Assembly: GCF_002374315.1 (NCBI RefSeq)
Contig: NZ_NWUX01000027.1
Coordinates: 1 to 36,494 of the forward strand
Direction of reading: 5' to 3'
DNA length: 36,494 bases
DNA from: Vreelandella nigrificans
Lineage (GTDB): Bacteria > Pseudomonadota > Gammaproteobacteria > Pseudomonadales > Halomonadaceae
The number at the start of each line of letters is the position of its first letter. Within the stretch, counting starts at the first letter, position 1. This document shows, in pieces, positions 7,261-15,865 of this stretch. A model generated the notes under the pieces. It ran no database searches. It was not told the origin of the DNA and was given only the letters and a program-made list of their open reading frames with translations. The position numbers were made by a program, and so were the translations under genes.

Positions 7261-7519
7261 CGTTGAGTCCTACGCTTGCTCCATAACACTTTAGGCTACA
7301 GAAATGACCTGGGTCATATTTATGCTAATGCTGTCTATTTCACTATGACCACCCTGCCACTGCCCGTAACATTTCCTTAGTCTCCCGCTTGCTTGAGTGG
7401 TCAAGCACAGACCTACTAATGAAACCTCCGTATAATTTTCAAGGGCTTTATCACCCCGGCACGATGACGGGGGTGCTATGACGGGTACAGAAAGGACAGG
7501 AGACAGGGAAGGCAACTAT

Positions 7520-7547
7520 GATCGGCAGCGCCACGGCGCTGCCGATC
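7520..7547 (-). terminator. strong hairpin downstream of the GMC oxidoreductase gene
   Basis: A perfect 12-bp stem, GATCGGCAGCGC / GCGCTGCCGATC, with loop CACG, lies 20 bases past the stop codon. It has no clear T-tract on either side, so it is either a weak intrinsic terminator or an mRNA-stabilising hairpin. Confidence 0.6.
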
Positions 7548-7566
7548 ACAGGGAGAGGAAGCCGGG

Positions 7567-9321
7567 CTATTTCTTCGCGCTTTCCAGTTTGGTCGCGAGA
7601 TCTTGAGCCAAAGCCACCATGGTCAGTGTTGGATTCCAGGAACCACCCTGCGGCCATAAGCAGCCACCGGTGACATATACATTATTGCTGCCTCTGAATC
7701 GATAATTCAGATCCACAGGGGCGGACGCTTCTTCACCAAGATACAGGGTGGAACTTTCGTGAACCAGGGCATCAACCCGACGATGATCCTCACTCGGCCG
7801 CTCGGAACTCCATTCCCCCAAATCAGGGCTACCATGCCAGTACTCGATCTGAGAAGCCCCCATTGGAGACAGCACATCTTCCAGGATACCGAAAGTGGCA
7901 TTATCCATGGCCTGCCAGGTCTGATAGTCCCGGGTATTCTCCTTGACCTGTAGCAATGAATTGGTGGTGATATTTTGGTCCTGATCATTGCGCAAGAACC
8001 AGGATTCTGAATTTTTATAATCCAGTTCACCCAGCACCGCACAGACAAATACCACATAGCCTTTGGATGATTTCAGTTGTTCCGGTGATGCGGTTGCCAC
8101 CACATCCGGCATGTAGCGCAATGCCGTACCCGCATTCTTCTCCGGGTCCACATCCCATAGCGATGACAACTGAATATGGAATTGCTGTTCATAGCTTTTT
8201 TCGGCCACACCAGCCACATAACAGGCACTCAACTCCAGGTCGCCAAACTTATCTTCCGGATCCAGTGAAGACTTGGGCACCCGTGCCACGATGGAGCTAA
8301 TGAAATGCGCGGAAAAACGTTCACCCAGCGCTTGGGCGTCTGGGAAGGAGTTGCGCAGGAGAGTAGTGGGCGGCAAAGTGCCCATGGCAAGAACCAGTTT
8401 TGCCTCGCCCAGCGGCAGCACTCCTCGGGAGGTTTCCAGGGCTGTGGCCTGACGAGAGCCATTGATCTCTTGTTGCTGAATTCTTTCTACGACGCACTCA
8501 GTAACAATATCCAGTCTGGCGCCCTTCCCGTCAGCATGCAGCTTGGCCTGCTGATCGGCCAGTGTGAGAATATCGCCGGGTGTTGAATACTTCTGGAAGT
8601 CAACGCCGTTGAAATCCTCAGAGGCAGACGCCAAAGGTGCGGCCTCGGTTCGGTAGATGCCTTCGACGCTTTTCCCCTTGTCTTCAAGCAGCGATTGAAT
8701 ACGCTTCTGCAGGGGGCCATAGACGGGTCGACTCTTGCCGATGACGTTTAACTCCTCGGTACTGCGTCCCTGGTCGATTTGATCAGCTCTCTGGACTCGC
8801 AGCAGTTTCTCGGCCGTATCAAAATACTTTCGAGCGGCATCAATGGTGGCTTGCGGCCAACCATTAAATTCATCACCATTCGGCCGTGGACACCAGGCGC
8901 TCCACAGTGTGGAGCGACCGCCGAAGAAAGGCACCATGCCGTGTTGCCAGCGAACTGGGCCATTCTTACCCAGGGCAGTAGAAGCGGACATCGTCCAGGG
9001 GAAGGTTTCAGAAAGCCCACCCAGGGTGTCTTTAAAGGGCAAGGGGAGGTTTTGAAAATGCTCCGGAAGAAAGAAGGGACCGCGCTCGATCATAAGAATA
9101 CGGCTATGAGGGTTTGACGCTAGAACGTGTTTCGCAAACGCCAGGGCACAAAACCCAGTCCCCACCACCACGTAGTCGTAACAGTTCTGCTCTCTGGCGG
9201 CTTTCCACGCCGCATTGGACAAGAAGAACACATGGTCCATTACCCGTTGCCCGGAGGGGGTTTGCGGCCCAGGTGTCGGGTAACCATATTGAAGATTCTG
9301 ACTTGCGGCTGCTGTTCCCAT
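7567..9321 (-). CDS. GMC-family FAD-dependent oxidoreductase
   Basis: 584 residues. The FAD-binding Rossmann motif is at about 49-66 (YDYVVVGTGFCALAFAKHV), followed by the ERGP acidic-end segment and a Gly-rich stretch near GGRSTLWSAW. The C-terminal GMC signature region reads YVTGGCLWPQGGSWNPTLT, with GG-WNPT placing the active-site Asn. It probably oxidises an alcohol or sugar-type substrate; the substrate cannot be told from sequence. No twin-arginine or Sec signal is visible. No small hitch-hiker subunit or cytochrome gene is adjacent, so it is not an obvious three-subunit membrane dehydrogenase. It stands alone, with a strong hairpin behind it. Confidence 0.85.
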   Translation of the reverse strand: MGTAAASQNLQYGYPTPGPQTPSGQRVMDHVFFLSNAAWKAAREQNCYDYVVVGTGFCALAFAKHVLASNPHSRILMIERGPFFLPEHFQNLPLPFKDTLGGLSETFPWTMSASTALGKNGPVRWQHGMVPFFGGRSTLWSAWCPRPNGDEFNGWPQATIDAARKYFDTAEKLLRVQRADQIDQGRSTEELNVIGKSRPVYGPLQKRIQSLLEDKGKSVEGIYRTEAAPLASASEDFNGVDFQKYSTPGDILTLADQQAKLHADGKGARLDIVTECVVERIQQQEINGSRQATALETSRGVLPLGEAKLVLAMGTLPPTTLLRNSFPDAQALGERFSAHFISSIVARVPKSSLDPEDKFGDLELSACYVAGVAEKSYEQQFHIQLSSLWDVDPEKNAGTALRYMPDVVATASPEQLKSSKGYVVFVCAVLGELDYKNSESWFLRNDQDQNITTNSLLQVKENTRDYQTWQAMDNATFGILEDVLSPMGASQIEYWHGSPDLGEWSSERPSEDHRRVDALVHESSTLYLGEEASAPVDLNYRFRGSNNVYVTGGCLWPQGGSWNPTLTMVALAQDLATKLESAKK

Positions 9322-9601
9322 GTCGTAGCTCCCTACGTTGATGTTATTTTCATTTTCCTGGGGTTCCGTGCGGGGTTGTTCCCGGCTATTTATTCACTCT
9401 TCAACCTCCCCCACTTCCTCCAACGGTTGCTCATAGCTCCACGACACATGAGCCAAATCATCAAACGAGACATAAAGTCATCTCTTGTGTATAGGCTGTG
9501 TCATTGAGGTGTTATGAATACTTAAGCATTCAGTCTAGTAACTAAGAATGATTTGTCCATACGTAGGGTTACCAAGGCTGACAGAGGGGGCTTGTATCGG
9601 C

Positions 9602-9841
9602 CTACGCTCCAACCCGTGGCGCCGGAAGTGGGTAGCGCCATATCAGCGCAGGAGTGGCCGTCAGCTGCAGGCCACCCACCTCAATGCCCTGCCACCAGTC
9701 AAATTGCTGAATCTTGTCCTGGACGATGCCCCAGTCGGCCAGCCGGTCTCCCACGCCTAGCGGCGTGAGTAACAGGTCCACCTTGCCATCCAGAGCTCGG
9801 ATAGTGGCATGGTCGTATGAGAGGATCACACCGTACCGCAT
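9602..9841 (-). pseudogene. fragment of an MBL-fold (UlaG/NAPE-PLD-like) hydrolase
   Basis: The 79-residue frame contains VDLLLTPLGVGDRLADWG and then FDWWQGIEVGGLQLTATPA. This matches the segment of MBL-fold UlaG/RomA-type hydrolases that precedes HFSGR. After TATPA the match shifts to another frame (HFRRHGLERRP), so there is a frameshift, and both ends of the normal enzyme, including the HxHxDH motif, are missing. It is a gene remnant, probably not functional. 9322-9601 upstream holds nothing I recognise. Confidence 0.65.
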
Positions 9842-9996
9842 ACTCCTACTTCATTTAAAATGCATATGCGAATGCGTTACACTTCTTCGTATGATTTAGT
9901 CAATACACGCTGGGGTTGGGCGAGTACTAGGCGATGCTCCGCACTTGACCGAGCGGATGCGCCCGATCATTGATATCCAGACCAAAGAGCCCTGCC

Positions 9997-11712
9997 ATGA
10001 GAGATACCTCTCCTTCATCCTACGTGACGACCTATCGACGCGGGCTCGAGCTGGTTCGCGCACGCTATCCGCAATTCTTTATCCACCTCATATTAGTACT
10101 GCTTTTCATGATCAGCATAGCGGCGGTGGGCGCATCGGTTCCCTATTTGCTACGGCAGACGACCAACCTCTTAGTAGAGGATTCGGGTGAGGCGGCAGTG
10201 GGTATAATCTACGTCTTCGCTACTGCCTATGCAGTCGGCTGGACGTTAAGCAACATGATGGAATGGGGAAAGAACCTCGCCAGTTCATACGTGATGGCTA
10301 GGTGCGATGCGGCCGTGTATTCGAGTATTGTGCGGCGTTTGCTACGATTACCTTACCAAGCGCAGCATCAGCTTGATACAGGAGTGGTCATGGCCGACGT
10401 GAACCGGGCGATGAGCAGCTTTGGCCTGATCAACCACGCCCTCTTCTGGACCATCACCCCGGTCGTAATTCAGCTTTGCTTTGTCTTTGGTATTCTCTGG
10501 CAGGTGATAAACCTTGCCTTCGCGGCCGCCTTCATTATGGCCATCGTTGTGCTCTTCGTGTTGACCTACCGAATTGCCGATACGACAACCCGAATCCACA
10601 AAAACTTCTACCAGACGCATACTCAGCTGAGTGAATTCCTCGCCGAGCGTCTACGCGCGCTGTACGACATCAAGATCAACCTCGCTGCGGGGCATGAAGA
10701 GCGAATACTCGACCGCCACCTACGTACCTACATTCACACCGTATACGGAACCCATGCCAAGCTTAGCGGCTTGATGGGTGGGCAAGTGCTCGCTGTGGGA
10801 CTCGTGCTGGGTGGGTTTACGCTCTATACCGTCAGCGAAACGCTACGCCAGCGCTATCAAGTCGGCGACTTCATCATGATCACGACCTATGTGGTTCAAC
10901 TTACCTCCCCGTTCGTCATGATTGCGGCGGCGTTGATCGACCTCAAGAAGAACTACGTCGCTCTCGGTGACGGCCTTAGATACCTTGACCTGCCGACTAA
11001 GCCCCAGGCCACAGTCGATATCACGCTAGATTCTCAGCAGCCAGTGTTCACGCTACGTGACGTTGTCCTGCGCGCCGATGACGCTACTTCAGCCATGCCG
11101 CTCAGCGCGGAAATTCAGGCTGGTAAGATGTGTGGGGTGCGTGGCCCATCCGGAAGCGGGAAGTCAACTCTGTTGAGAACCCTTCTGGGGCTTGAGCCCC
11201 AGGCATCCGGTGAGATCCTCTTCCACGGTGTTAGTGTTCGCCAACTTTCACCAGAGGACATTCTTGGCGAAGTGAGTGTCGTCCCCCAAGCACCGCTGAT
11301 TTTCAGCGGTAGCGTTCGCGAAAACCTTCTGTACGCACATCAACAGCCCGTGCCTGACCAGGAGCTGTTGGCACTTATCGAACTCCTGGATCTAGAACGG
11401 GTCGGCGGTGAAACCTCTGGCGAAGACGTGCTGGATCGGGATGTTGGCGTACAGGGCAGAAATCTCTCCGGCGGGGAGCAACAGCGCATCGCCATTGGCA
11501 GAGCGCTACTGCGCGGCACACGCACCATGATTCTCGATGAACCCACGGCAGCGCTGGATAGTATGCGTGAGATTCAGCTTATGCAGGCGCTAAGGTCACG
11601 CGTTGAGACCCTGGTGGTAGTAAGCCATAGTGAGCAGGTGCTTGCGCTTGCCGATGAATGTATTGATATAGGGCCTTGCAACACGCCAGCTTTGGCAGAG
11701 CATGGGAACTAA
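9997..11712 (+). CDS. ABC exporter, fused permease and ATPase
   Basis: 571 residues from the ATG at 9997; a TTG at 9970 would add 9. The N-terminal half has about six membrane segments (residues about 20-310). The ATPase half has Walker A GPSGSGKST near residue 383, signature LSGGEQQRIAIGRA near 490, and Walker B MILDEPTAALD near 511, so it looks catalytically intact. A half-transporter of this type works as a homodimer exporting lipids, peptides or drugs. No N-terminal peptidase domain is present. It is alone on the plus strand. A short frame (11702-11917) overlaps its stop by 11 bases but has no recognisable precursor-peptide features. Confidence 0.88.
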   Translation: MRDTSPSSYVTTYRRGLELVRARYPQFFIHLILVLLFMISIAAVGASVPYLLRQTTNLLVEDSGEAAVGIIYVFATAYAVGWTLSNMMEWGKNLASSYVMARCDAAVYSSIVRRLLRLPYQAQHQLDTGVVMADVNRAMSSFGLINHALFWTITPVVIQLCFVFGILWQVINLAFAAAFIMAIVVLFVLTYRIADTTTRIHKNFYQTHTQLSEFLAERLRALYDIKINLAAGHEERILDRHLRTYIHTVYGTHAKLSGLMGGQVLAVGLVLGGFTLYTVSETLRQRYQVGDFIMITTYVVQLTSPFVMIAAALIDLKKNYVALGDGLRYLDLPTKPQATVDITLDSQQPVFTLRDVVLRADDATSAMPLSAEIQAGKMCGVRGPSGSGKSTLLRTLLGLEPQASGEILFHGVSVRQLSPEDILGEVSVVPQAPLIFSGSVRENLLYAHQQPVPDQELLALIELLDLERVGGETSGEDVLDRDVGVQGRNLSGGEQQRIAIGRALLRGTRTMILDEPTAALDSMREIQLMQALRSRVETLVVVSHSEQVLALADECIDIGPCNTPALAEHGN

Positions 11713-11911
11713 GCTTATTTCTTTGGGGCACTCACTGGATGAACTACTTGATGGTTGCCGGTACACAACTCCCAAGGCTCAGAATTCTTGCACACTGCCC
11801 TACTGCTACCGCCCACTATCAAGCCGATTCTCACCTGCGAGCCGGTCTGCCCCGGCATCCACAGCTCTAGAATATGCGGCCCCGAGTAACCCAAACCATG
11901 TACTCCCCTGC

Positions 11912-12002
11912 TTTTAACGCCGTAAATCACCAGCAGGCAAAAGCAAAGCGAGGAGCAAGCGTCGCTTTTATCTGTCCGAGTATATTTGCCTCATGGTTAG
12001 AA
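11912..12002 (-). repeat. probable attC site (91 bp)
   Basis: Cores TTTTAAC (11912-11918) and GTTAGAA (11996-12002) flank an imperfect palindrome with AAAGCGA/TCGCTTT at its centre. The orientation fits the minus-strand quinone reductase gene that ends at 12018. The core matches that cassette's 5' core only in part (TTCTAAC versus ATTTAAC). Confidence 0.6.
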
Positions 12003-12017
12003 CTCTTTATTATCTAG

Positions 12018-12599
12018 CTAAAATTTAGTTTTTATTTTTCTTATGAAAGACTCAACACGTGACGCTGATGCATCTTCGCTCTTATACAGTGACACCATTT
12101 CGAACTTGCAGCGCTTTGTGCATGCACCTAGTAGAGCAATCCTAAGTACCCGTTTTACTGGTTGCCGCAGCACGAATTTATCTACCCACCATGGTGAACC
12201 AAGAGTGGTAATAACCTTTACTTCTTTCAAATTGTCTAAACGTGGAGCGATAGCCCCCAGGTCAGATGCATGATTATATGCATGCCCCGGTGCCCATACT
12301 CGGTCAAACCACCCTTTTAGAATTGCTGGAAAACCAAACCACCATGTTGGGAATACCAATACCAATGATTCTGCCTGCTTCAACTGCTCAATTTCCTTTT
12401 CAAGACAAGCATCATAAAAATTAGCTTGATAATAGCTTTTCCTTTCCTGCCGGGTTAGCGCTGGTTCAAAGCTATTTTTATACAGGTCAAGGAGAGTAAT
12501 TTGATAACCTTTTGACGTTAAATGCTCAATTGTCTGCGCCGCTAAATAATGGCATAAACTATCCTCTAAAGGGTGTGCTACCACCACCAGACATTTCAC
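12018..12599 (-). CDS. flavodoxin-fold NAD(P)H:quinone oxidoreductase
   Basis: 193 residues, starting with GTG at 12599 with AGGAGG 5 bases upstream. Family features are an N-terminal beta-strand and phosphate loop (VVVAHPLEDSLCHYLA), the segment LVLVFPTWWFGFPAILKGWFDRV that contacts FMN and quinone, and a C-terminal helix. This is the KefF/MdaB/NQO type of two-electron quinone reductase, probably protecting against redox-cycling compounds. attC-like sites flank it on both sides, so it is probably an integron cassette gene. Confidence 0.85.
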   Translation of the reverse strand: MKCLVVVAHPLEDSLCHYLAAQTIEHLTSKGYQITLLDLYKNSFEPALTRQERKSYYQANFYDACLEKEIEQLKQAESLVLVFPTWWFGFPAILKGWFDRVWAPGHAYNHASDLGAIAPRLDNLKEVKVITTLGSPWWVDKFVLRQPVKRVLRIALLGACTKRCKFEMVSLYKSEDASASRVESFIRKIKTKF

Positions 12600-12614
12600 T
12601 TAAACCTCCTTGAA

Positions 12615-12686
12615 ATTTAACTGTGATTAAGGAGTAGGCTTTAGCCCCCACTGAGCAAAGCGAACGGGTTTAACCAACGGTTAGGA
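12615..12686 (-). repeat. probable attC site (72 bp)
   Basis: Cores ATTTAAC (12615-12621) and GTTAGGA (12680-12686) lie between two minus-strand genes. The inner stem is weaker than in the first array block (GGCTTTAGCC near the middle). The spacing and orientation are right for the array. Confidence 0.55.
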
Positions 12687-12694
12687 TAAGAAAA

Positions 12695-13171
12695 CTATTC
12701 CTCGCTAATTTCTTTTGACTGTGCAGGAAGGAATTCAAGCACCTCGTCATCTGCATCATCAAATATACCAGTGGAGCGCCAGCCTAGATGTCGATAGAAG
12801 CCATATGACCGAGCATTAGGGTCGGATGAGCACCCGAGAAAAAGTCTTTCGAAACCTAATGCTTTGAAATTTTCAATCATTCGATTTAGTAGTGCCCTGC
12901 CGATACCTTTACTTTCGTATTCTGGTAATAGTGCCAAGACAACAATCTCTCCAGTTTTTCTATCACCGAAGCAATAGCCGATGATTTCCCCCTCACTAAT
13001 ACCGACGTAACCAGGTAAAGAGCCATCACTTATTCCTGTTTTCCAGCTATCCAGGGTTATACCGAGCTCCATTAATTGCTCAACGGAGAAAGCATTCTCT
13101 CTTGTCTTACCTCTCAATGCGATGCATTCGGGCGTGTCTTCGGGTACTGCTCTTCTGTATGTGATTTTCAT
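12695..13171 (-). CDS. GNAT-family acetyltransferase
   Basis: 158 residues. Acetyl-CoA-binding motif A is EYESKGIGRALL, following the strand EIVVLALLP. The C-terminal half has the usual FYRHLGW turn. The substrate cannot be predicted. No good ribosome site precedes the ATG at 13171. A probable attC follows it; the 5' cassette border may be the damaged core TCCTAAT near 13285. GNATs are common integron cassette genes. Confidence 0.82.
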   Translation of the reverse strand: MKITYRRAVPEDTPECIALRGKTRENAFSVEQLMELGITLDSWKTGISDGSLPGYVGISEGEIIGYCFGDRKTGEIVVLALLPEYESKGIGRALLNRMIENFKALGFERLFLGCSSDPNARSYGFYRHLGWRSTGIFDDADDEVLEFLPAQSKEISEE

Positions 13172-13372
13172 TGCGAACCATATTTAATGATGCTAATAGG
13201 CTGTAGAAAAATTCAATTTCTATCGACCTCTACTGCCTACTATCTTAGTTTATTTTCCCGACTGTAACGTTGGCTGATTTTCCTAATACGGTTACTTCCA
13301 CATTGATTCATCGTGCCACCGCTAATAACTAACCCTTAATGGGATCACAAAGGCTCACTTTTGGGCATCTAA

Positions 13373-13712
13373 CCCTGCTCACGCCTGCAACAGGCCATTT
13401 TATGAAGCAGTCCACTTTGTTCATCGCGGCATCGTTCGTGGCAGACCAGCAGCACTTGTTCAAATAGTGCCTCAATCTCATCGGCATGCCAGCTGACTAA
13501 GCTGGCCAGCGTGGTGACATGGGCGCGGTATCGCAGGAAAGCGCTTTGAAAGTAATATTGATCTCACAGCACCACTGCATCTCGCGGCTGGAGGTGATGC
13601 CTTTGGAGTAAGCAAACAAGATGGTCTTCAGTAGGATGGCCTGATCATAGGCCAGCCGACCTATCGCATCGTCGCCATACTTGGGATGGAAAGCCGGTAA
13701 GTCGAGCTGCAA
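13373..13712 (-). pseudogene. IS1182-type transposase remnant
   Basis: The N-terminal part of an IS1182/DUF772 transposase is recognisable (YDQAILLKTILFAYSKGITS). Near 13510 the frame shifts; the match continues in another frame as HVTTLASLVSWHADEIEAL and ends after CRDEQSGLL. No inverted repeats or C-terminal DDE part are seen. It sits where the attC of the adjacent GNAT cassette should be, so the element probably destroyed that site. Confidence 0.75.
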
Positions 13713-13771
13713 CCCAAATACTCATTTGAACTACAAGCACCTTGCGTTGATAGTTCCTCTTACAGCGTTTT

Positions 13772-14206
13772 TTATGTACGTACTATTTGGTGTTGCATTT
13801 CAATTAGCTGATGCTCACCGACAACTTCTACTTCTCTTATAAACTTGAAACCAAATTTTTCATAGTAGCGTCTCAGGTAACTGTGAGCATGAATTTCAAT
13901 TGAATCCAGGCCGGCATTCTGAGCATGCTCTATTAGAGCTTTAACAACTTTAGATGCTACACCTGAACCTCTATATACCTCGACAACAGCTACTCTTGCC
14001 ATAATTGACGAGCCATCATCGTTAACTGTTAAGCGTGCTGTAGCAACTGGCTCACCCTGTTCAACTAAAAGAGCATGAAACGAGTCTTCATCTAAACCAT
14101 CAAGATCTAATTCTTGTGGAATTTTCTGTTCAAGAGTAAACACTTGGTGACGAATAGCTTGAGCCTGTTTTATTAGTTCCAAGCCCTTACCAATAATGAT
14201 TTCCAT
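13772..14206 (-). CDS. GNAT-family acetyltransferase (cassette)
   Basis: 144 residues from the ATG at 14206, with GGAGGAA upstream; a longer frame starting in the attC is unlikely. The N-terminal part, IRHQVFTLEQKIPQELDLD, followed by HALLVEQGEPVATARL, is typical of the ElaA/YjcF-like GNAT group. Motif A is VYRGSGVASKVV, and the C-terminus has YYEKFGFKFI. It has a clear attC on its 5' side (14225-14285), but its own 3' attC is missing and is replaced by the IS1182-type remnant. The cassette is therefore probably immobilised. Confidence 0.85.
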   Translation of the reverse strand: MEIIIGKGLELIKQAQAIRHQVFTLEQKIPQELDLDGLDEDSFHALLVEQGEPVATARLTVNDDGSSIMARVAVVEVYRGSGVASKVVKALIEHAQNAGLDSIEIHAHSYLRRYYEKFGFKFIREVEVVGEHQLIEMQHQIVRT

Positions 14207-14224
14207 TCTTCCGTTCCTCCAAGA

Positions 14225-14285
14225 ATATAACGCCTGCCCTCCAGCCACGCGAGGTACGAGCGTTAGCTACATGGCATTGTTATAG
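14225..14285 (-). repeat. attC recombination site (61 bp)
   Basis: Cores ATATAAC (14225-14231) and GTTATAG (14279-14285). The arms GCCTGCC and GGCATTGTT carry the usual asymmetry. The ten bases GTTATAGCGC at 14279-14288 match, as the reverse complement, the 5' border of the SDR cassette at 15459-15468, which fixes the SDR cassette exactly. Confidence 0.85.
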
Positions 14286-14399
14286 CGCAACCGGTTGATC
14301 ACGCATTCTTTCCCATGTTTGTACCATAAGTTTCTTGCTGTGCCCTCAGGCGAGAACCCCCAAACGTACCGCTCTGCTGTATAACCCGGTGGCAGAGAA

Positions 14400-14543
14400 T
14401 CAGTAAGCGTTACCAACCGCCCTTGCAGACCTGGGGGCACCCAGTGCCTTGGCTACCTGGGCATAGCTGGCCACAGAGGTGCACATGGGCGGTATCTCTT
14501 CAATACTAGGCTGATCAATTGCCCAATCAACCAAGTAGGCCAT
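14400..14543 (-). pseudogene. remnant of an O6-alkylguanine-DNA alkyltransferase-type domain
   Basis: A 47-codon frame contains SYAQVAKALGAPRSARAVGN, which fits the DNA-binding helix-turn-helix segment of Ogt/Ada/Atl proteins. The active-site PCHR that should follow is absent because a stop comes right after VGNAY. It lies inside the SDR cassette, between the SDR stop and the attC. It may be a cassette decay product. Confidence 0.45.
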
Positions 14544-14584
14544 AGCGCTTGTGATTCGGTCATAGCCTGACCTGGTACGGACTC

Positions 14585-15349
14585 TCAGACACGATTTATG
14601 GATACACCTCCATCTACCAGCATCGCAGAACCAGTTGTGAAACTGGAAGCATCGGAAGCCAAGTACAATGCGGATTGAGCAATTTCATCTGGTGTTGCCA
14701 TACGCTTGAGAGCATGCAGATTATGCACAAATGCCAATGCTTCTGGTGTATTGGCAAATTCACGCCCCGCTGGCGTATCAGTACCACCGGGCAGAAGGGC
14801 ATTGACCCGGATATTCTGAGGTCCATGCTCTGACGCCAGCACTTGAGTCAACCCAATAAGGCCTGCCTTACTGGCTGCGTAGGCAGCCATACCTGGCATA
14901 CCAGCGGTGTAACCAACGAAGGTAGAGGTAAAAATCAACGAACCTCCTTTTCGGGCAGCCATGGCGGGCAGTTGGTACTTTGCACCCAAAAATGCGCTGG
15001 TTAAGTTGGTCGCAATCACCTGATCCCAGTCTGTTTGCAACATCTCCGGGACAGGACCCATAGCACCCAGGATAGCGGCATTGTTGAAAGCGATATCCAA
15101 TCCGCCAAAGTGACTTACCGCCTTATCTACCAAAACTTTGGCAAAAGCCTCGTCACCAACGTCACCCGCTAGTGCCAGTGCCTGCCCGCCTTCCGCCTTG
15201 ATTGAGTCCGCCAGGCCATCAAGCTCCTTTTGTCGCCTTGCAGCCACCACGACGGCCGCACCTTCTCTCGCAAAAAGCTTCGCGGTTGCGTAGCCAATAC
15301 CTGTGCTGGCGCCAGTAACGATAGCAACTTTGTTAGCAAGTATAGTCAT
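14585..15349 (-). CDS. short-chain dehydrogenase/reductase (SDR)
   Basis: 254 residues from the ATG at 15349, with AGGAGG 8 bases upstream. A classical SDR: cofactor motif TGASTGIG near residue 12, NNAA structural motif, catalytic Ser in the SLIFTSTFVG segment, and YAASK with active-site Tyr and Lys. The C-terminal end, SALYLASDASSFTTGSAMLV followed by DGG, is typical. The residues AARRQ after strand 2 suggest NADP(H) preference. The cassette borders at 14279 and 15468 match exactly. Just upstream, a perfect palindrome AGGGCATATGCCCT (15378-15391) could bind a regulator. Confidence 0.9.
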   Translation of the reverse strand: MTILANKVAIVTGASTGIGYATAKLFAREGAAVVVAARRQKELDGLADSIKAEGGQALALAGDVGDEAFAKVLVDKAVSHFGGLDIAFNNAAILGAMGPVPEMLQTDWDQVIATNLTSAFLGAKYQLPAMAARKGGSLIFTSTFVGYTAGMPGMAAYAASKAGLIGLTQVLASEHGPQNIRVNALLPGGTDTPAGREFANTPEALAFVHNLHALKRMATPDEIAQSALYLASDASSFTTGSAMLVDGGVSINRV

Positions 15350-15377
15350 CAATCATTCCTCCTAGCTATGTTCACTA

Positions 15378-15391
15378 TAAAAGGGCATATG
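15378..15391. promoter_or_regulatory. perfect palindrome upstream of the SDR gene
   Basis: AGGGCATATGCCCT is fully self-complementary over 14 bases and sits about 30 bases before the SDR start, inside its cassette. It could be an operator for an unlinked regulator. No regulator gene is carried in the cassette. Confidence 0.4.
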
Positions 15392-15461
15392 CCCTAAGGT
15401 TAGCTATATTAGGAGGACAAACGACTACTGCCGACCCGAATCTTGCTGTACTTTAATTGCG

Positions 15462-15545
15462 CTATAACGCCGCCAACACGCGCGGCTTTGTAGTGAAGAC
15501 AAAGCCGAAACGAAAAAGGCGTCGCCGTGCTTGGCCTTGTTAGGG
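15462..15545 (-). repeat. attC recombination site (84 bp), near-copy of the one at 5809-5892
   Basis: Cores CTATAAC (15462-15468) and GTTAGGG (15539-15545). The outer stem pairs GCCAACACG with CGTGCTTGGC, leaving one extrahelical C. The centre is CGGCTTTG/CAAAGCCG. It is a long near-copy of the site between the TIR and CBASS cassettes. Confidence 0.93.
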
Positions 15546-15579
15546 CTTTTATCGTATACTTGTACGGAAACTCCGTACA
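15531..15579 (+). promoter_or_regulatory. promoter and operator of the toxin-antitoxin pair, overlapping attC
   Basis: A perfect inverted repeat, TGTACGG-AAACT-CCGTACA (15561-15579), lies just before the antitoxin gene and fits a Phd/YefM operator. TATACT (15555-15560) is a good -10. TTGGCC (15531-15536), 18 bases upstream, is a possible -35. This would place the promoter inside the attC of the cassette itself. Confidence 0.6.
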
Positions 15580-15592
15580 TCAAGGTGCCGTT

Positions 15593-15865
15593 ATGGATAC
15601 AATCAGTGTAAACAAATTTAGAGACAACCTTAAGACCGTTGTAGAACAAGTAGTTAGCAGGCATGAACCGCTCAAGGTAACTCGTCGAGCCGGTGAGGCT
15701 TTTGTTGTTATGAGCGCCGACGACTGGGAGCAAGAACAGGAAACCCTTCATGTTCTCCAAAGCAAGAGCCTCATGCAGCAGATTGCCCACTCTCTTGAAA
15801 CCCACAACCGTAGTGAAGGCTATATACCAACTGAAGAGCAGATGAATGAGATCACTGGTATTTGA
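15593..15865 (+). CDS. Phd/YefM-family antitoxin
   Basis: 90 residues from the ATG at 15593, with AAGGTG upstream. The N-terminal DNA-binding part, DTISVNKFRDNLKTVVEQV, and the segment EPLKVTRRAGEAFVVMSADDW are typical of Phd/YefM. The C-terminal tail is the toxin-binding arm. The toxin gene overlaps its end by 20 bases. The pair is on the plus strand, opposite to the orientation of its cassette, and carries its own promoter and operator. Such pairs are thought to stabilise large cassette arrays. Confidence 0.93.
   Translation: MDTISVNKFRDNLKTVVEQVVSRHEPLKVTRRAGEAFVVMSADDWEQEQETLHVLQSKSLMQQIAHSLETHNRSEGYIPTEEQMNEITGI

Noticed and set aside
11702..11917. A 71-codon frame overlapping the end of the ABC exporter, considered as an exported precursor peptide.
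   Set aside because: No leader/core pattern, weak ribosome site, and the sequence looks like random translation over an intergenic and attC region.
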